The notes under the pieces were generated by a model that was not told the DNA's origin, made no database searches, and saw nothing but the letters and a program-made list of their open reading frames with translations. 64,000 nucleotides of DNA from Methylibium rhizosphaerae (GTDB taxonomy: Bacteria > Pseudomonadota > Gammaproteobacteria > Burkholderiales > Burkholderiaceae_C), in NCBI RefSeq assembly GCF_006386545.1, contig NZ_SWAR01000023.1:62001-126000 (forward strand), written 5' to 3'. Within the stretch, counting starts at the first letter, position 1, and every line of letters starts with the position of its first letter. Positions 42,078-52,717 of the stretch are shown here, in pieces. Both the position numbers and the translations under genes were made by a program.

Positions 42078-43205
42078 TCAGGGTGCGTCGGCGATCTTGT
42101 TGCGCGAAATGATCAGCTCGTCATACCAGGTGTAGGCCACCGGATATGAGGTGCCGGCGCTCTTGCCGGTGTTGTAGGGCACGAGCCAGACCTTGCCGTA
42201 GCGCTGGTTCTCGCCGGCCGTGCCGGCGGTCACGTTGTACGGACCCCACTGGATCACCAGTTCCGAAGGCTTGCCTGCACGCTGCATCCACATGGTGATG
42301 TAGCTGCCCTGGAACTCGTCGCCCACGCGGGTGCCGAGCTTCACGTGGACCTGGAAGGTCATCCATTCGTTGGCCACGTAGCCGAAGCAGTTGCCGAGCG
42401 GCGAGAAGTAGCTGCTCGAGCTTTGCGAATAGAGGCAGTACGGCGCGCCGCGGCCGTTCTGGAGCTTGTAGTCGTACTGGCCGAAGGGCTGGTAGAAGCC
42501 GTCGTAGGCGGGGTGCGAGGCGGAACCCGAGCAGGAGTTGTACATCGCCGGGAAGCCTTCCTGGCGATAGTTGAACATCACGATCTCGAGGTCGGTGCAG
42601 GACGAGTACGTCTTGCCCGGCACGTCGCCGGTGCCGATGATCACCTGCTTGAAGCCGCCGCCGCCGGCGTACTGGTTGGCGATGAATTCCGGGCTGAAGC
42701 GCTGGCGCCACTGCACGTAGAACTCCTGGCCGCCACTGAACTGGGTGTTCAGGTCAGCCGAGAAGTTGGTGAAGTAGGCGCCCGAGGTGTCGGCACCCGA
42801 CACGGCCGGAATGGTGAACTTGAGCGAGCTGGCGCCCGATGCCTTGACCGACGTGTCGCGCACGGCACGGGTGTAGTCCGACGTGCCGGAGGGCGGAATG
42901 ATGCCGGCGTTGTAGCCGTAGGCGCCGTTCTGGCCGCCGCTGCCGGTGCTGAAGTCGGCATCGGCGTCGAAGCTCACGCACTTGACCACGCCTGCCTGCG
43001 AGCACCGCGTGGAGAAGTCCTGGGACGGCGAGGGCGCCGGCGTCGGGGTCGGTGAAGGCGTCGGGCTAGGCGGAGCCGGCGTGGGGCTGGGGGTCGGGCC
43101 GCCGGACACCGGCGGAGGCGGTGTGTCGCCATCGCTGCCGCCACAGGCAGCCAGCGACGCCACGGCAACGGTCAGCAGCGCAGCTGCCCACAGGCGGTTT
43201 TTCAT
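42078..43205 (-). CDS. Beta-sandwich (ConA-like) lipoprotein, paralogue 3
   Basis: A 375-residue lipoprotein (lipobox LAAC) with a short Pro-rich linker and the same beta-sandwich domain as 26742-27731 and 28461-30548. Shared motifs: [78 protein letters not shown] and the final [14 protein letters not shown]. It resembles the central domain of the 28461-30548 protein more than paralogue 1. Two adjacent ATG codons (43208 and 43205) are possible starts. It follows the split propeller gene by 51 bp, the same order as at the 26.7-30.5 kb locus. Function unknown; glycan binding or lyase activity is likely. Confidence 0.78.
   Translation of the reverse strand: MKNRLWAAALLTVAVASLAACGGSDGDTPPPPVSGGPTPSPTPAPPSPTPSPTPTPAPSPSQDFSTRCSQAGVVKCVSFDADADFSTGSGGQNGAYGYNAGIIPPSGTSDYTRAVRDTSVKASGASSLKFTIPAVSGADTSGAYFTNFSADLNTQFSGGQEFYVQWRQRFSPEFIANQYAGGGGFKQVIIGTGDVPGKTYSSCTDLEIVMFNYRQEGFPAMYNSCSGSASHPAYDGFYQPFGQYDYKLQNGRGAPYCLYSQSSSSYFSPLGNCFGYVANEWMTFQVHVKLGTRVGDEFQGSYITMWMQRAGKPSELVIQWGPYNVTAGTAGENQRYGKVWLVPYNTGKSAGTSYPVAYTWYDELIISRNKIADAP
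43024..43125 (-). repeat. Pro-rich linker repeat of paralogue 3
   Basis: Short (S/T)PTP coding repeat between the lipobox and the beta-sandwich domain, shorter than the linkers of the other lipoproteins. Confidence 0.7.
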
Positions 43206-43229
43206 CATGCTCTTCGTATGAGGCGCGCG

Positions 43230-43257
43230 GGCCTGCAGGCTCACGCTGGGGCAGGCC
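43230..43257 (-). terminator. Possible hairpin between the propeller and beta-sandwich genes
   Basis: Seven-base arms GGCCTGC (43230-43236) and GCAGGCC (43251-43257) in the 51-bp spacer. No T-run, so termination is doubtful. Confidence 0.3.
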
Positions 43258-43259
43258 GC

Positions 43260-43916
43260 TTACTCGGCAGTCCTCAGGAACCAGAGGTTGCCGTCGTAGG
43301 TCGGGGCATACACCACGCCCTTGAGCTGCGGCACGTACAGGAAGCGGGACCACACGCCGTTGGTGGTGGCCGGTACCGCTCCGCCGCTGCTGGTGGACAG
43401 CTCGTCGACGTAGAAGGTCTGGGCGTTGATGCGATAGATGGTGCTGCCCGAGCCCTGCTTGCGCAGGAGGTAGGCGTCGAGCAAGGGGTCGTACACCATG
43501 CCGTTGCCGTCACCGGAGAGCGCGCTCGCGCCGGGACCCGTCAGCGTGACGGTCTGCGTGGTGTTGGTCGACAGGTTGTAGAAGCCGCGGTCGTTCGCAT
43601 TGCCACCGAGCAGCAGGATGCGGTTGCGCTTGGTGTCCATTGCCGAGGCGGCGTACTGGCCGTACACCGCGGCGCTGTTCACCAGCGTCTGCCAGTTGTT
43701 GCTGGCATTGCTCCAGCGCATGACCTTCCAGCTGGCGAACATGTAGAGGTCGCCATTGGCCTTGTTCTCGGTGACGGCCGGGCAGGGGGTCGAACCGAGC
43801 TCGGAGGTTTCGTCCGGGTAAGTGCGGGCCGGATCCCAGTCGTTGGTGCCCAGGTTGAAGCCGTCGACGGTGCCGAGCATGTAGCCGTTGCCCCAGCGCG
43901 AGCCGCCCAGGATCAT
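43260..43916 (-). CDS. Beta-propeller C-terminal half, out of frame (copy B)
   Basis: A 218-residue frame, the same length as 27808-28464 and highly similar throughout ([19 protein letters not shown] at the start, NLWFLRTAE at the end). It continues the propeller begun at 43913-44563, but in the -1 frame, with the start overlapping the upstream TGA. Without a signal peptide the separate product would not be exported. The preserved similarity of this half argues that selection acted on it until recently, or that the split is not real. Confidence 0.75.
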   Translation of the reverse strand: MILGGSRWGNGYMLGTVDGFNLGTNDWDPARTYPDETSELGSTPCPAVTENKANGDLYMFASWKVMRWSNASNNWQTLVNSAAVYGQYAASAMDTKRNRILLLGGNANDRGFYNLSTNTTQTVTLTGPGASALSGDGNGMVYDPLLDAYLLRKQGSGSTIYRINAQTFYVDELSTSSGGAVPATTNGVWSRFLYVPQLKGVVYAPTYDGNLWFLRTAE

Positions 43917-43953
43917 GACGCGGTTGCGGACCTGGTTGACGGTGGTGCCGTAG
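43831..43953. repeat. 123-bp perfect repeat, copy B
   Basis: Identical to 28379-28501 and in the same orientation, 15.45 kb apart. It ends exactly at the frame break. Confidence 0.95.
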
Positions 43954-44563
43954 CGTCGGCGTAGTGGGTGCCGTTTTCGCGCACCTGGCTGGCGGGCGTG
44001 GCTGCACGCGGCTCCGTCCAACGGGGAACGTCGTCGGTCAGCTTGATGCGGTTGACCTCGTTGCCGGCGTAGTCGGTGTGCCCGCCGTTGGCCGCGGAAT
44101 AGATGGAGCCGTCGCGGGTGTCGATCGCGAAGCCGTTCCAGGCGGTCACCTTGGATTGCGGACCGTAGCCCAGCCCGGGGTAGGTCTTGACCAGCATCGG
44201 GGCCGACGCCAGCGCGGAATTCGGGATCTGCTTCCACTCGCCCACGGCCATGCCCTTGCGCCACAGCGGCATCGAGCTCTCGGCAGGCGAAGGCGCCGGC
44301 GTCGGCACCGGGGTCGGTGCGGGCGTGGGGGCAGCCGTTGGAGCGGGAGTCGGCGCCGAGGTCGGCGCGGGCGTCGGTGTGGGCGCCTGCGTCGGGGCGG
44401 GCGTGGGGGTTGGCGCAGGGGTGGGCGTCGGGGCCAGGGTGGGTGTGGGCGTTACGCCGACGGGCGGGGGCGCATCACTGGCGGCATCTGCGCCGCCGCA
44501 GGCCTGCAATGCAGCCACGGCAGCGCTCAGAAGCGTCAAGGTACACAAACGATTCCCTGTCAT
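43913..44563 (-). CDS. Propeller lipoprotein N-terminal half (copy B)
   Basis: A 216-residue lipoprotein fragment: signal with lipobox LQAC, a long Thr-Pro linker, then the first propeller blades from [17 protein letters not shown] to [11 protein letters not shown]. It ends in 16 out-of-frame residues followed by TGA at the same place as its paralogue. The 3' half is at 43260-43916. Compared with 28461-30548 it has no Ig-like or beta-sandwich domain; the latter is a separate gene just downstream. Intact, the protein would have about 430 residues. Confidence 0.75.
   Translation of the reverse strand: MTGNRLCTLTLLSAAVAALQACGGADAASDAPPPVGVTPTPTLAPTPTPAPTPTPAPTQAPTPTPAPTSAPTPAPTAAPTPAPTPVPTPAPSPAESSMPLWRKGMAVGEWKQIPNSALASAPMLVKTYPGLGYGPQSKVTAWNGFAIDTRDGSIYSAANGGHTDYAGNEVNRIKLTDDVPRWTEPRAATPASQVRENGTHYADATAPPSTRSATAS
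44279..44472 (-). repeat. Thr-Pro linker repeat of propeller lipoprotein B
   Basis: Low-complexity (T)PTPAP coding repeat between lipobox and propeller, with 12- and 18-bp units like those at 28821-29027. Confidence 0.8.
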
Positions 44564-44733
44564 GTTGTCCTGCCCAACGAATTGGTGGTGGGGCTCTTGG
44601 CCCGGAACGCCGCTTGCCGGCGCGAACGGGCCAGATCATCCCGTGTTCGGAGGGGCTACTTGTAACAGGACCACCCCAATGTCCGGGCGGCAGGTGACAA
44701 ATGGTTGCAACTGCGCGTGGCAATCGCGAGAGT

Positions 44734-44749
44734 GTGTGAAGCGTTACAC
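44734..44749. promoter_or_regulatory. GTGT-ACAC imperfect palindrome
   Basis: A 16-bp imperfect palindrome (GTGTGAAGCGTTACAC) in the 200-bp gap between the galE stop and the propeller lipoprotein start, 171 bp upstream of the latter. It could be an operator; a weak transcription end signal for galE is the alternative. Confidence 0.3.
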
Positions 44750-44763
44750 GCCAAGGACTTGGC

Positions 44764-45789
44764 TCAACCGGCCTGTTCGACGAAGCCGTGCGGGTTCGCC
44801 TCTTGCCAATGCCACGCGTCGGCGCACATCTGCGGCAGCCCCCGGCTGGCCGACCAGCCGAGCAGGCTGCGAGCCCGTGCCGGATCGGCGTAGCAGGCCG
44901 CCACGTCGCCGGGCCGCCGGCCCACGATCTGGTAGGGCACCCGGCGGCCACTGGCCGCTTCGAAGGCCTTCACGACGTCGAGCACGCTGTAGCCCTGGCC
45001 AGTGCCGAGGTTCACCGTGAGCGACTCGCCGCCGGCCAGCAGGTGGCGCAGCGCGGCGACGTGGCCCTCGGCCAGGTCCATGACGTGGATGTAGTCGCGC
45101 ACGCCGGTGCCGTCGGGCGTGTCGTAGTCGCCGCCGAACACCTGCAGGTGGGCGCGCTTGCCGACCGCGACCTGGGTCACGTAGGGCATGAGGTTGTTGG
45201 GCACGCCGCGGGGGTCTTCGCCGATGGTGCCACTCGGGTGGGCCCCCACCGGATTGAAGTACCGAAGGTAAGCCACGCGCCAGGCCGGGTCGTTGCGCTC
45301 CACCTCGCGCAGCAGCTGCTCGCCCATCAGCTTGGTGGCGCCGTACGGATTGGTAGCGGCCAGCGGCGCGTCTTCGGTGATGGGCAGGCGTTCCGGCTGG
45401 CCGTACACCGTGGCCGAGGAGCTGAACACGAAGCGCGTGGCGCCATGCTCCTTCATCACCTGGGCCACGTTGATGAGTCCCCCGATGTTGTTGCGGAAGT
45501 ACTCGATCGGCTTCTGGGTCGATTCGCCCACCGCCTTGTGCGCCGCGAAATGCACCACTGCGTCGATCGAATGGGCGGCGAAGACGCGCCGCATCGCCGG
45601 CGCATCGCAGACGTCGGCTTCCACGAACACCGGCTCACGCCCGGCCAGTGCAGCCAGGCGCCGCAGCACGAGCGGAGAACTGTTGGCGAAGTTGTCGACG
45701 CCGACCACTTCGTAGCCGGCGGCCTGCAGAGCAAGCCAGGTGTGCGAGCCGATGTAGCCGGTGGCGCCGGTGAGCAGGATGCAGGGCAT
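44764..45789 (-). CDS. galE: UDP-glucose 4-epimerase
   Basis: A 341-residue extended short-chain dehydrogenase that interconverts UDP-glucose and UDP-galactose, supplying galactose units for the polymer. N-terminal ILLTGATGYIGSHTWLAL is the NAD-binding motif; FSSSATVYG and NPYGATKLMGE hold the catalytic Ser/Thr and YxxxK; RYFNPVGAHPSG is the classic GalE signature. Length agrees with the 338 residues of E. coli GalE. MPCILLTG fits the family start; an in-frame ATG 33 nt upstream exists, neither having a clear ribosome binding site. It is the last polysaccharide-linked gene of the window. Confidence 0.95.
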   Translation of the reverse strand: MPCILLTGATGYIGSHTWLALQAAGYEVVGVDNFANSSPLVLRRLAALAGREPVFVEADVCDAPAMRRVFAAHSIDAVVHFAAHKAVGESTQKPIEYFRNNIGGLINVAQVMKEHGATRFVFSSSATVYGQPERLPITEDAPLAATNPYGATKLMGEQLLREVERNDPAWRVAYLRYFNPVGAHPSGTIGEDPRGVPNNLMPYVTQVAVGKRAHLQVFGGDYDTPDGTGVRDYIHVMDLAEGHVAALRHLLAGGESLTVNLGTGQGYSVLDVVKAFEAASGRRVPYQIVGRRPGDVAACYADPARARSLLGWSASRGLPQMCADAWHWQEANPHGFVEQAG

Positions 45790-45882
45790 GGAGGGAGTGA
45801 TGGGCAGGGGAGTCGAATTCATTGTGGCAAACAAAGGTGGCGCGACCATGCCCTCCACACGAGGGGTAACAACCTCGGCTCC

Positions 45883-45888
45883 TACAAT
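45883..45888 (+). promoter_or_regulatory. -10-like hexamer before ubiJ
   Basis: TACAAT, 10 nt before the ubiJ ATG, implying a very short leader. No good -35 is visible, so the assignment is tentative. Confidence 0.3.
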
Positions 45889-45898
45889 CGCGCCCACC

Positions 45899-46396
45899 AT
45901 GCTCGACGACATCACCACCGCGCTGGGCCGTGCCGCCCTCGATCGCCTCACGCTGCTGATCAACCATGTGCTCGACGGCGAGCCGGCCGCCACCCAGCGC
46001 CTGCGCCCGCATGCCGGTCGCTGCATCGAGGTGGTGTGGCAGCAATGGCCGGCGCTCCTGCCGCGTCCGCCCCTGATGGTGTGGATGGTCACCCCGGCGG
46101 GGCTGCTCGAGCGGGTCGACCAGCCCGCCGGCACGGGCCTGAGCGTGGCGCTGCGCTTCGACGAGCTGCCGCGCTGGCTGGCCGCCGCCGCCCATAGCGG
46201 CGAACACCCGCCGATGGAGATCCACGGCGACGCCCAGTTCGCTGCCGACGTGAGCTGGCTGGCCGACAACGTGCGCTGGGACATCGAGGCCGACCTAGCG
46301 CGGGTGATCGGCGACGGGCCTGCCCACCAGATCGCACGCGTCGGCCGAGGGGCTCTCGAAGCGCTGCGGCGCTTCGTGGCCCGGCGCGGCAGTTGA
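45899..46396 (+). CDS. ubiJ: UbiJ-like ubiquinone biosynthesis accessory factor (SCP2 domain)
   Basis: A 165-residue SCP2-like protein, recognised mainly from its place directly before ubiB and its overall make-up: an N-terminal amphipathic segment [17 protein letters not shown], a central [33 protein letters not shown] (the SCP2 end resembling UbiJ) and a C-terminal helix. UbiJ binds the lipid intermediates in the soluble Ubi complex. It is shorter than E. coli UbiJ (about 200). The stop overlaps the ubiB start codon (TTGA). Confidence 0.8.
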   Translation: MLDDITTALGRAALDRLTLLINHVLDGEPAATQRLRPHAGRCIEVVWQQWPALLPRPPLMVWMVTPAGLLERVDQPAGTGLSVALRFDELPRWLAAAAHSGEHPPMEIHGDAQFAADVSWLADNVRWDIEADLARVIGDGPAHQIARVGRGALEALRRFVARRGS

Positions 46397-47979
46397 AGGG
46401 CCCGGCGGTGGCCCATCTCCTGCGGCTCGTCTACATCGGCTTCATCTTCCTGCGCTACGGCCTGGACCAGCTGGCGCTGCACAGCCTGCGCCAGCCGTGG
46501 CTGCGGGTGCTGGCCCGCCTCGTCACCATCGGCCGCCGGCTCGACGCGCCGCGCGGCGAGCGCCTGCGCCGGGCACTGGAACGGTTGGGCCCCATCTTCG
46601 TGAAGTTCGGCCAGGTGCTGTCGACCCGCCGCGACCTGCTCCCTCCTGACCTCGCCGACGAGCTGGCCAGGCTGCAGGACCGCGTGCCGCCGTTCGAGGG
46701 CGCGCAGGCTGTGCGCATGGTGGAGCTGGCGTTCGGCCTGCCGCTGGCCGAGGTGTTCGAGAGCTTCGACACCGAGCCGGTCGCCAGTGCGTCGATCGCG
46801 CAGGTGCACTTCGCCGTGCTGAAGGACGGCCGCGAGGTGGCGGTGAAGGTGCTGCGGCCCGGCATGCTCAAGATCATCGACAACGACCTGGCGCTGCTGC
46901 GCACCGGCGCCGCCTGGATCGAGCGGGTGTCGGCCGACGCCCGCCGCCTGAAGCCGCGCGAAGTGGTGGCCGAGTTCGACAAGTACCTGCACGACGAGCT
47001 CGACCTGGTGCGCGAGGCTGCCAATGCGACGCAGCTGCGCCGCAACATGGAAGGGCTGCGCCTGGTCATGGTCCCCGAGATGATCTGGGAGCTGTGCACG
47101 CCCAACGTGCTGGTGATGGAGCGCATGAAGGGCGTGCCGATCAGCCAGCGCGCGCGCCTGGAGGCGGCTGGCGTCGACATCCCCAAGCTGGCGCGCGACG
47201 GCGTGACGATCTTCTTCACCCAGGTGTTCCGAGACGGCTTCTTCCATGCCGACATGCACCCGGGCAACATCCAGGTCAGTATCGAGCCGGCCACCTTCGG
47301 CCGCTACATCGCGCTGGACTTCGGGATCATCGGCACGCTCACCGAGTTCGACAAGGAATACCTGGCGCAGAACTTCATCGCCTTCTTCCGGCGCGACTAC
47401 AAGCGGGTGGCCGAGCTGCACATCGAAAGCGGCTGGGTGCCGGCGGGCACGAGGGTCGACGAACTCGAAGGCGCGATCCGCGCCTGCTGCGAGCCGCACT
47501 TCGACCGGCCGCTGAAGGACATCTCGCTCGGCCAGGTGCTGCTGAGGCTGTTCCAGACGTCGCGCCGCTTCAACGTCGAGATCCAGCCGCAGCTCGTGCT
47601 GCTGCAGAAGACCTTGCTCAACGTCGAGGGTCTGGGCCGCCAGCTCGACCCGGAGCTCGACCTGTGGAGCACCGCCAAGCCCTTCCTGGAACGCTGGATG
47701 CACGAGCAGATCGGCTGGCGCGGCCTGGTCGAGCGGCTCAAGAACGAAGCGCCGCGCTACGCCAAGCTGCTGCCCGAGCTGCCCAGGCTGCTGCACGATG
47801 CCCTGCAGGCGCGCGCGCACCCGGTGCCACGGGGCCCCGACCCGCTGCTGGCCGCCTTGCTGCTCGAACAGCGACGCACCAACCGGCTGCTGCGGGCCCT
47901 GGTCTATGGCGGCCTGGGCTTCGTGCTGGGCTTCGCCGCCGTGCAGCTGTGGGGCCGCTTCCCGCTGTGGTGGCTCTGA
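46393..47979 (+). CDS. ubiB: Ubiquinone biosynthesis regulatory protein UbiB
   Basis: A 528-residue atypical protein kinase-like ATPase of the ABC1/ADCK/UbiB family, needed for ubiquinone synthesis. The invariant KxGQ motif is [22 protein letters not shown] without the first residues; [11 protein letters not shown] and [10 protein letters not shown] follow, and [11 protein letters not shown] and LDFGIIGTL supply the kinase-like catalytic residues. One or two membrane helices lie at the C-terminus ([19 protein letters not shown]). The start is a TTG inside the ubiJ stop. Length is near that of E. coli UbiB (546). Confidence 0.95.
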   Translation: MKGPAVAHLLRLVYIGFIFLRYGLDQLALHSLRQPWLRVLARLVTIGRRLDAPRGERLRRALERLGPIFVKFGQVLSTRRDLLPPDLADELARLQDRVPPFEGAQAVRMVELAFGLPLAEVFESFDTEPVASASIAQVHFAVLKDGREVAVKVLRPGMLKIIDNDLALLRTGAAWIERVSADARRLKPREVVAEFDKYLHDELDLVREAANATQLRRNMEGLRLVMVPEMIWELCTPNVLVMERMKGVPISQRARLEAAGVDIPKLARDGVTIFFTQVFRDGFFHADMHPGNIQVSIEPATFGRYIALDFGIIGTLTEFDKEYLAQNFIAFFRRDYKRVAELHIESGWVPAGTRVDELEGAIRACCEPHFDRPLKDISLGQVLLRLFQTSRRFNVEIQPQLVLLQKTLLNVEGLGRQLDPELDLWSTAKPFLERWMHEQIGWRGLVERLKNEAPRYAKLLPELPRLLHDALQARAHPVPRGPDPLLAALLLEQRRTNRLLRALVYGGLGFVLGFAAVQLWGRFPLWWL

Positions 47980-48085
47980 CGACAACCAGGGCCGGCCCCG
48001 GTTTTGCTTCGGCCCGATGTCGCGATAATCCCCGGTTACCGTTGGGAAAACGTCGTCCTTTTCTGAGCACCGAGGTCATGTCCGC

Positions 48086-49537
48086 ATGAACACCACCCTG
48101 CTTGTCTTCGTCATCCTCTACCTGGTCGGCACCCTGGCCCTGGGCGTCTGGGCCGGCACCCGCATCAAGAGCACGGCCGACTTCGCGCTGGCCGGGCGCA
48201 GCCTGCCGCTGGTGATGATCATCACCACCACCTTCGCCACCTGGTTCGGCGCCGAAACCGTGATGGGCATCCCGGCCAAGTTCGTGCAGGGCGGGCTCAA
48301 TGCCATCGTCGAAGACCCGTTCGGTGCCGGCACCTGCCTCATCCTGGTGGGCATGTTCTTCGCGGCCAGGCTTTACAAGATGAACCTGCTGACGATCGGC
48401 GACTTCTATCGCGAGCGTTTCGGCAAGGGCGTCGAGGTGTTCTGCTCGGTGGCCATCATCCTGAGCTACCTGGGGTGGGTGGCGGCGCAGATCACCGCCC
48501 TGGGCCTGGTGTTCAACGTGCTCTCGGCCGGCGAGATCTCCGAAACCACCGGCATGGTCGTGGGCACCATCGCCGTGCTCATCTACGTCGTGGTCGGCGG
48601 CTTCCTCGCGGTGGCCTGGACCGACTTCATCCAGATGATCGTGCTGGTGATCGGCCTGGCGGTGATCGCCATCTTCGCCAGCGACCTGGCCGGCGGCACG
48701 GGCAAGGTGGTCGAGGTGGCCACGTCGGCCAACCTGTTCAAGTTCTTTCCGGAGCCCTCGTTCAACGAGATCATGTTCTTCATCGCGGCGGCCATCACGA
48801 TGATGCTGGGCAGCATCCCGCAGCAGGACGTGTTCCAGCGGGTGATGTCGGCCAAGGACGCCGACACCGCCAGCCGGGGCGCCATGATCGGCGGCTTCGC
48901 CTACATCCTGTTCGCCTTCGTGCCGATGTTCATCGTGTCGGCCGCGGTGGTGGTGATGGGCGACAGCGCGATGGAGCTGGCCAAGAACGACTACCAGAAG
49001 CTGCTGCCCAGCTTCATCATGACCCACATGCCGCTGGTGATGCAGATCCTGTTCTTCGGCGCGCTGCTGTCGGCCATCAAGAGCACGTCGTCCGCCACGC
49101 TGCTGGCACCGTCGACCAGCTTCGTCGAGAACATCCTGCGCAACCTCTATCCGAACATGACCGATCGGCAGCGCCTGCTTTCCATGCGCATCACGATCTT
49201 CCTGTTCTCGGTGATGGTGCTGGTCTACGCCATCGCGATGAAGGGCACGTCGATCTACGACCTGGTGTCGTCGGCCTACCAGGTCACGCTGGTCGGGGCC
49301 TTCGTGCCGCTGGTGATGGGGCTGTACTGGAAGCGCGCCACCACCCAGGGCGCAGTCCTGTCCATCGTGATGGGCATCGTCACCTGGCTGCTGTTCTTCC
49401 CGCAGGTCACCACCTGGGGCGAAAGCTTCCCGGGGCAGCTGGCCGGGCTGATCGCGGCGTTCGCCGGCATGCTGGCCGGCTCGCTGCTGCCGCAGCTGGT
49501 GCCCAACCATCACAACCGGGCGCCGCACCTGGCCTGA
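48086..49537 (+). CDS. Sodium:solute symporter (SSS family)
   Basis: A 483-residue membrane transporter with about 13 hydrophobic segments and the SSS signature DFALAGRSLPLVMIITTTFATWFG near residues 30-53. Further motifs are GGFLAVAWTDFIQMIVLV and LLSAIKSTSSATLLAPSTSF, the latter matching the Na+-binding helix 8 region. The substrate is not readable; proline, pantothenate and organic acids are known for relatives. A GATAAT at 48024-48029 may be its -10 element, 57 nt upstream of the start. It appears monocistronic between ubiB and fmdB. Confidence 0.9.
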   Translation: MNTTLLVFVILYLVGTLALGVWAGTRIKSTADFALAGRSLPLVMIITTTFATWFGAETVMGIPAKFVQGGLNAIVEDPFGAGTCLILVGMFFAARLYKMNLLTIGDFYRERFGKGVEVFCSVAIILSYLGWVAAQITALGLVFNVLSAGEISETTGMVVGTIAVLIYVVVGGFLAVAWTDFIQMIVLVIGLAVIAIFASDLAGGTGKVVEVATSANLFKFFPEPSFNEIMFFIAAAITMMLGSIPQQDVFQRVMSAKDADTASRGAMIGGFAYILFAFVPMFIVSAAVVVMGDSAMELAKNDYQKLLPSFIMTHMPLVMQILFFGALLSAIKSTSSATLLAPSTSFVENILRNLYPNMTDRQRLLSMRITIFLFSVMVLVYAIAMKGTSIYDLVSSAYQVTLVGAFVPLVMGLYWKRATTQGAVLSIVMGIVTWLLFFPQVTTWGESFPGQLAGLIAAFAGMLAGSLLPQLVPNHHNRAPHLA

Positions 49538-49609
49538 GCGTCATGGGCGGCGCGTGACTTCCTGCGCGCCGCTTGAAATGGCGCGCAGCCGTCCCGATCT
49601 GTGCCCACC

Positions 49610-49615
49610 TATAAT
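49610..49615 (+). promoter_or_regulatory. Consensus -10 (TATAAT) of the fmdB-aspS operon
   Basis: A perfect TATAAT in an AT-rich pocket, 27 nt before the fmdB start. No TTGACA-like box is at the right distance (TTGAAA at 49573-49578 is too far). Confidence 0.5.
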
Positions 49616-49642
49616 TTCACCTTTTAAATCAAGGGCTTAGCC

Positions 49643-49987
49643 ATGCCGATCTACGCATACCGCTGTGAGTCGTGCGGCCACGCGCAGGACGTGCTCCAGA
49701 AGATCTCCGACCCGGTGCTGACCGCCTGCCCCTCGTGCAAGGCCGAAAGCTTCAAGAAGCAGCTCACCGCCGCCGGGTTCCAGCTGAAGGGTTCGGGCTG
49801 GTACGTGACCGACTTCCGCAATGGCAGTTCGGGCAACAGCAGCAGCACGAGCGGCAGCAGCGGCTCGGCCGCCAAGCCCGCCGACGCGCCGGCGCCAGCC
49901 CCCGCGGCCAGCGCCGACGGTGGCGGTGGCAGCACCACCTCGAGCGGCGGCGGCACGGCTTGCGGCGGTTCCTGTGCCTGCCACTGA
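49643..49987 (+). CDS. FmdB/CxxC zinc-ribbon regulatory family protein
   Basis: A 114-residue small zinc-ribbon protein. MPIYAYRCESCGH and ACPSCKAESF give the two CxxC pairs of the FmdB domain (about residues 1-42). The remainder is a Gly/Ser/Ala-rich tail ending in a cluster of cysteines (CGGSCACH). The family's role is unresolved; it was named from a regulator of formamidase genes. In Burkholderiales it regularly precedes the DUF502 gene and aspS, as here, 24 bp before the next start. Confidence 0.88.
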   Translation: MPIYAYRCESCGHAQDVLQKISDPVLTACPSCKAESFKKQLTAAGFQLKGSGWYVTDFRNGSSGNSSSTSGSSGSAAKPADAPAPAPAASADGGGGSTTSSGGGTACGGSCACH

Positions 49988-50011
49988 GCCCGGCAGCTCC
50001 CAAGGACATCA

Positions 50012-50692
50012 GTGAAGAAATACATCATCGCCGGCCTGCTGGTCTGGCTGCCGCTGGCGATCACCATCTGGGTGCTGAGCTGGGTCCTGGGCCTGGCCGA
50101 CGGTGTGTTCGACGGGCTGCTGCGCGTGCTGCAGGCGGTGCTGCCGGCCGGTGCCGCGCCTGCGCTCGAGCGCCTGCAGCGCGTGCCCGGCCTGGGTGCG
50201 GTGCTGGTGCTGCTGGGCATGCTGCTCACCGGCATGTTCGTCACCAACATGTTCGGCCAGTGGTGGCTCGTGCGCTGGAACCGGCTGCTCAACAACATCC
50301 CGATCGTCAAGTCGGTCTACAGCTCGGTGAAGCAGGTGAGCGACACCTTGTTCTCCAGCAGCGGGCAGGCGTTTCGCGAGGCGGTGCTCGTCCAGTACCC
50401 GCGCAACGGCTCCTGGACCATTGCCTTCGTCACTGGCCGCCCCGGGGGGGAGGTGGCAAACTACCTGCACGCCGAGGACTACCTCAGCCTCTACGTCCCC
50501 ACCACCCCCAACCCCACGTCCGGCTTCTTCCTCATGGTTCCGCGCGCCGATGTCATCAAGCTCGACATGAGCGTGGACGAAGCGCTGAAGTACATCATCT
50601 CGATGGGCGTGGTGGCGCCGCGCTACGAGCCGCCCCCGCCGGCGCTGGAGCCGGTGGCCGCCCAGGCCGACGGGCGAAATCTCGGGGGCTGA
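50012..50692 (+). CDS. DUF502 family membrane protein
   Basis: A 226-residue inner-membrane protein with two N-terminal helices (KKYIIAGLLVWLPLAITIWVLS minus ends, and LGAVLVLLGMLLTGMFVTNMFG), then a soluble domain with NNIPIVKSVYSSVKQVSDT and PNPTSGFFLMVPRADV, all typical of DUF502. No function is established. It starts with GTG, preceded by AAGGA at 6 nt. It belongs to the conserved fmdB-DUF502-aspS string. Confidence 0.9.
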   Translation: MKKYIIAGLLVWLPLAITIWVLSWVLGLADGVFDGLLRVLQAVLPAGAAPALERLQRVPGLGAVLVLLGMLLTGMFVTNMFGQWWLVRWNRLLNNIPIVKSVYSSVKQVSDTLFSSSGQAFREAVLVQYPRNGSWTIAFVTGRPGGEVANYLHAEDYLSLYVPTTPNPTSGFFLMVPRADVIKLDMSVDEALKYIISMGVVAPRYEPPPPALEPVAAQADGRNLGG

Positions 50693-50822
50693 ACGCCCGG
50701 CACGCGTTCAGTCCTGAGGGCTTGCGAAACAGCTCCCGGCGCGCCGCACACAATCGACCGCTCGACGCTTCTGCCTCACTCGAAGCGCGGGCCCCATCAA
50801 AAGAATTCCTGGAGTGATCCCG

Positions 50823-52622
<1,800 letters not shown>

Positions 52623-52675
52623 CGGAAGCCACCGCGGCGCTGGCATCATCCGCCGGCGCTCGCTGCCTCCCACCG

Positions 52676-52702
52676 AAAGGGCTGCCGGGTGCAGCCCTTT
52701 TT
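52676..52702 (+). terminator. Rho-independent terminator of aspS
   Basis: A 10-bp stem AAAGGGCTGC/GCAGCCCTTT (52676-52685 and 52691-52700) with loop CGGGT, merging into a T-run of five, 54 bp beyond the aspS stop. The next gene starts 16 bp later. Confidence 0.9.
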
Positions 52703-52717
52703 CCTGGGAGAGGAATC

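Noticed and set aside
23562-44563. PEP-CTERM sorting signals on the secreted proteins
   Set aside because: None of the exported proteins ends with a PEP motif, membrane helix and basic tail; they carry lipoboxes or plain signal peptides.
45790-47985. Long open frame antisense to ubiB that runs into galE
   Set aside because: The high third-position GC leaves antisense frames open; the part before 45789 matches no GalE extension and ubiB is a clear gene on the other strand.
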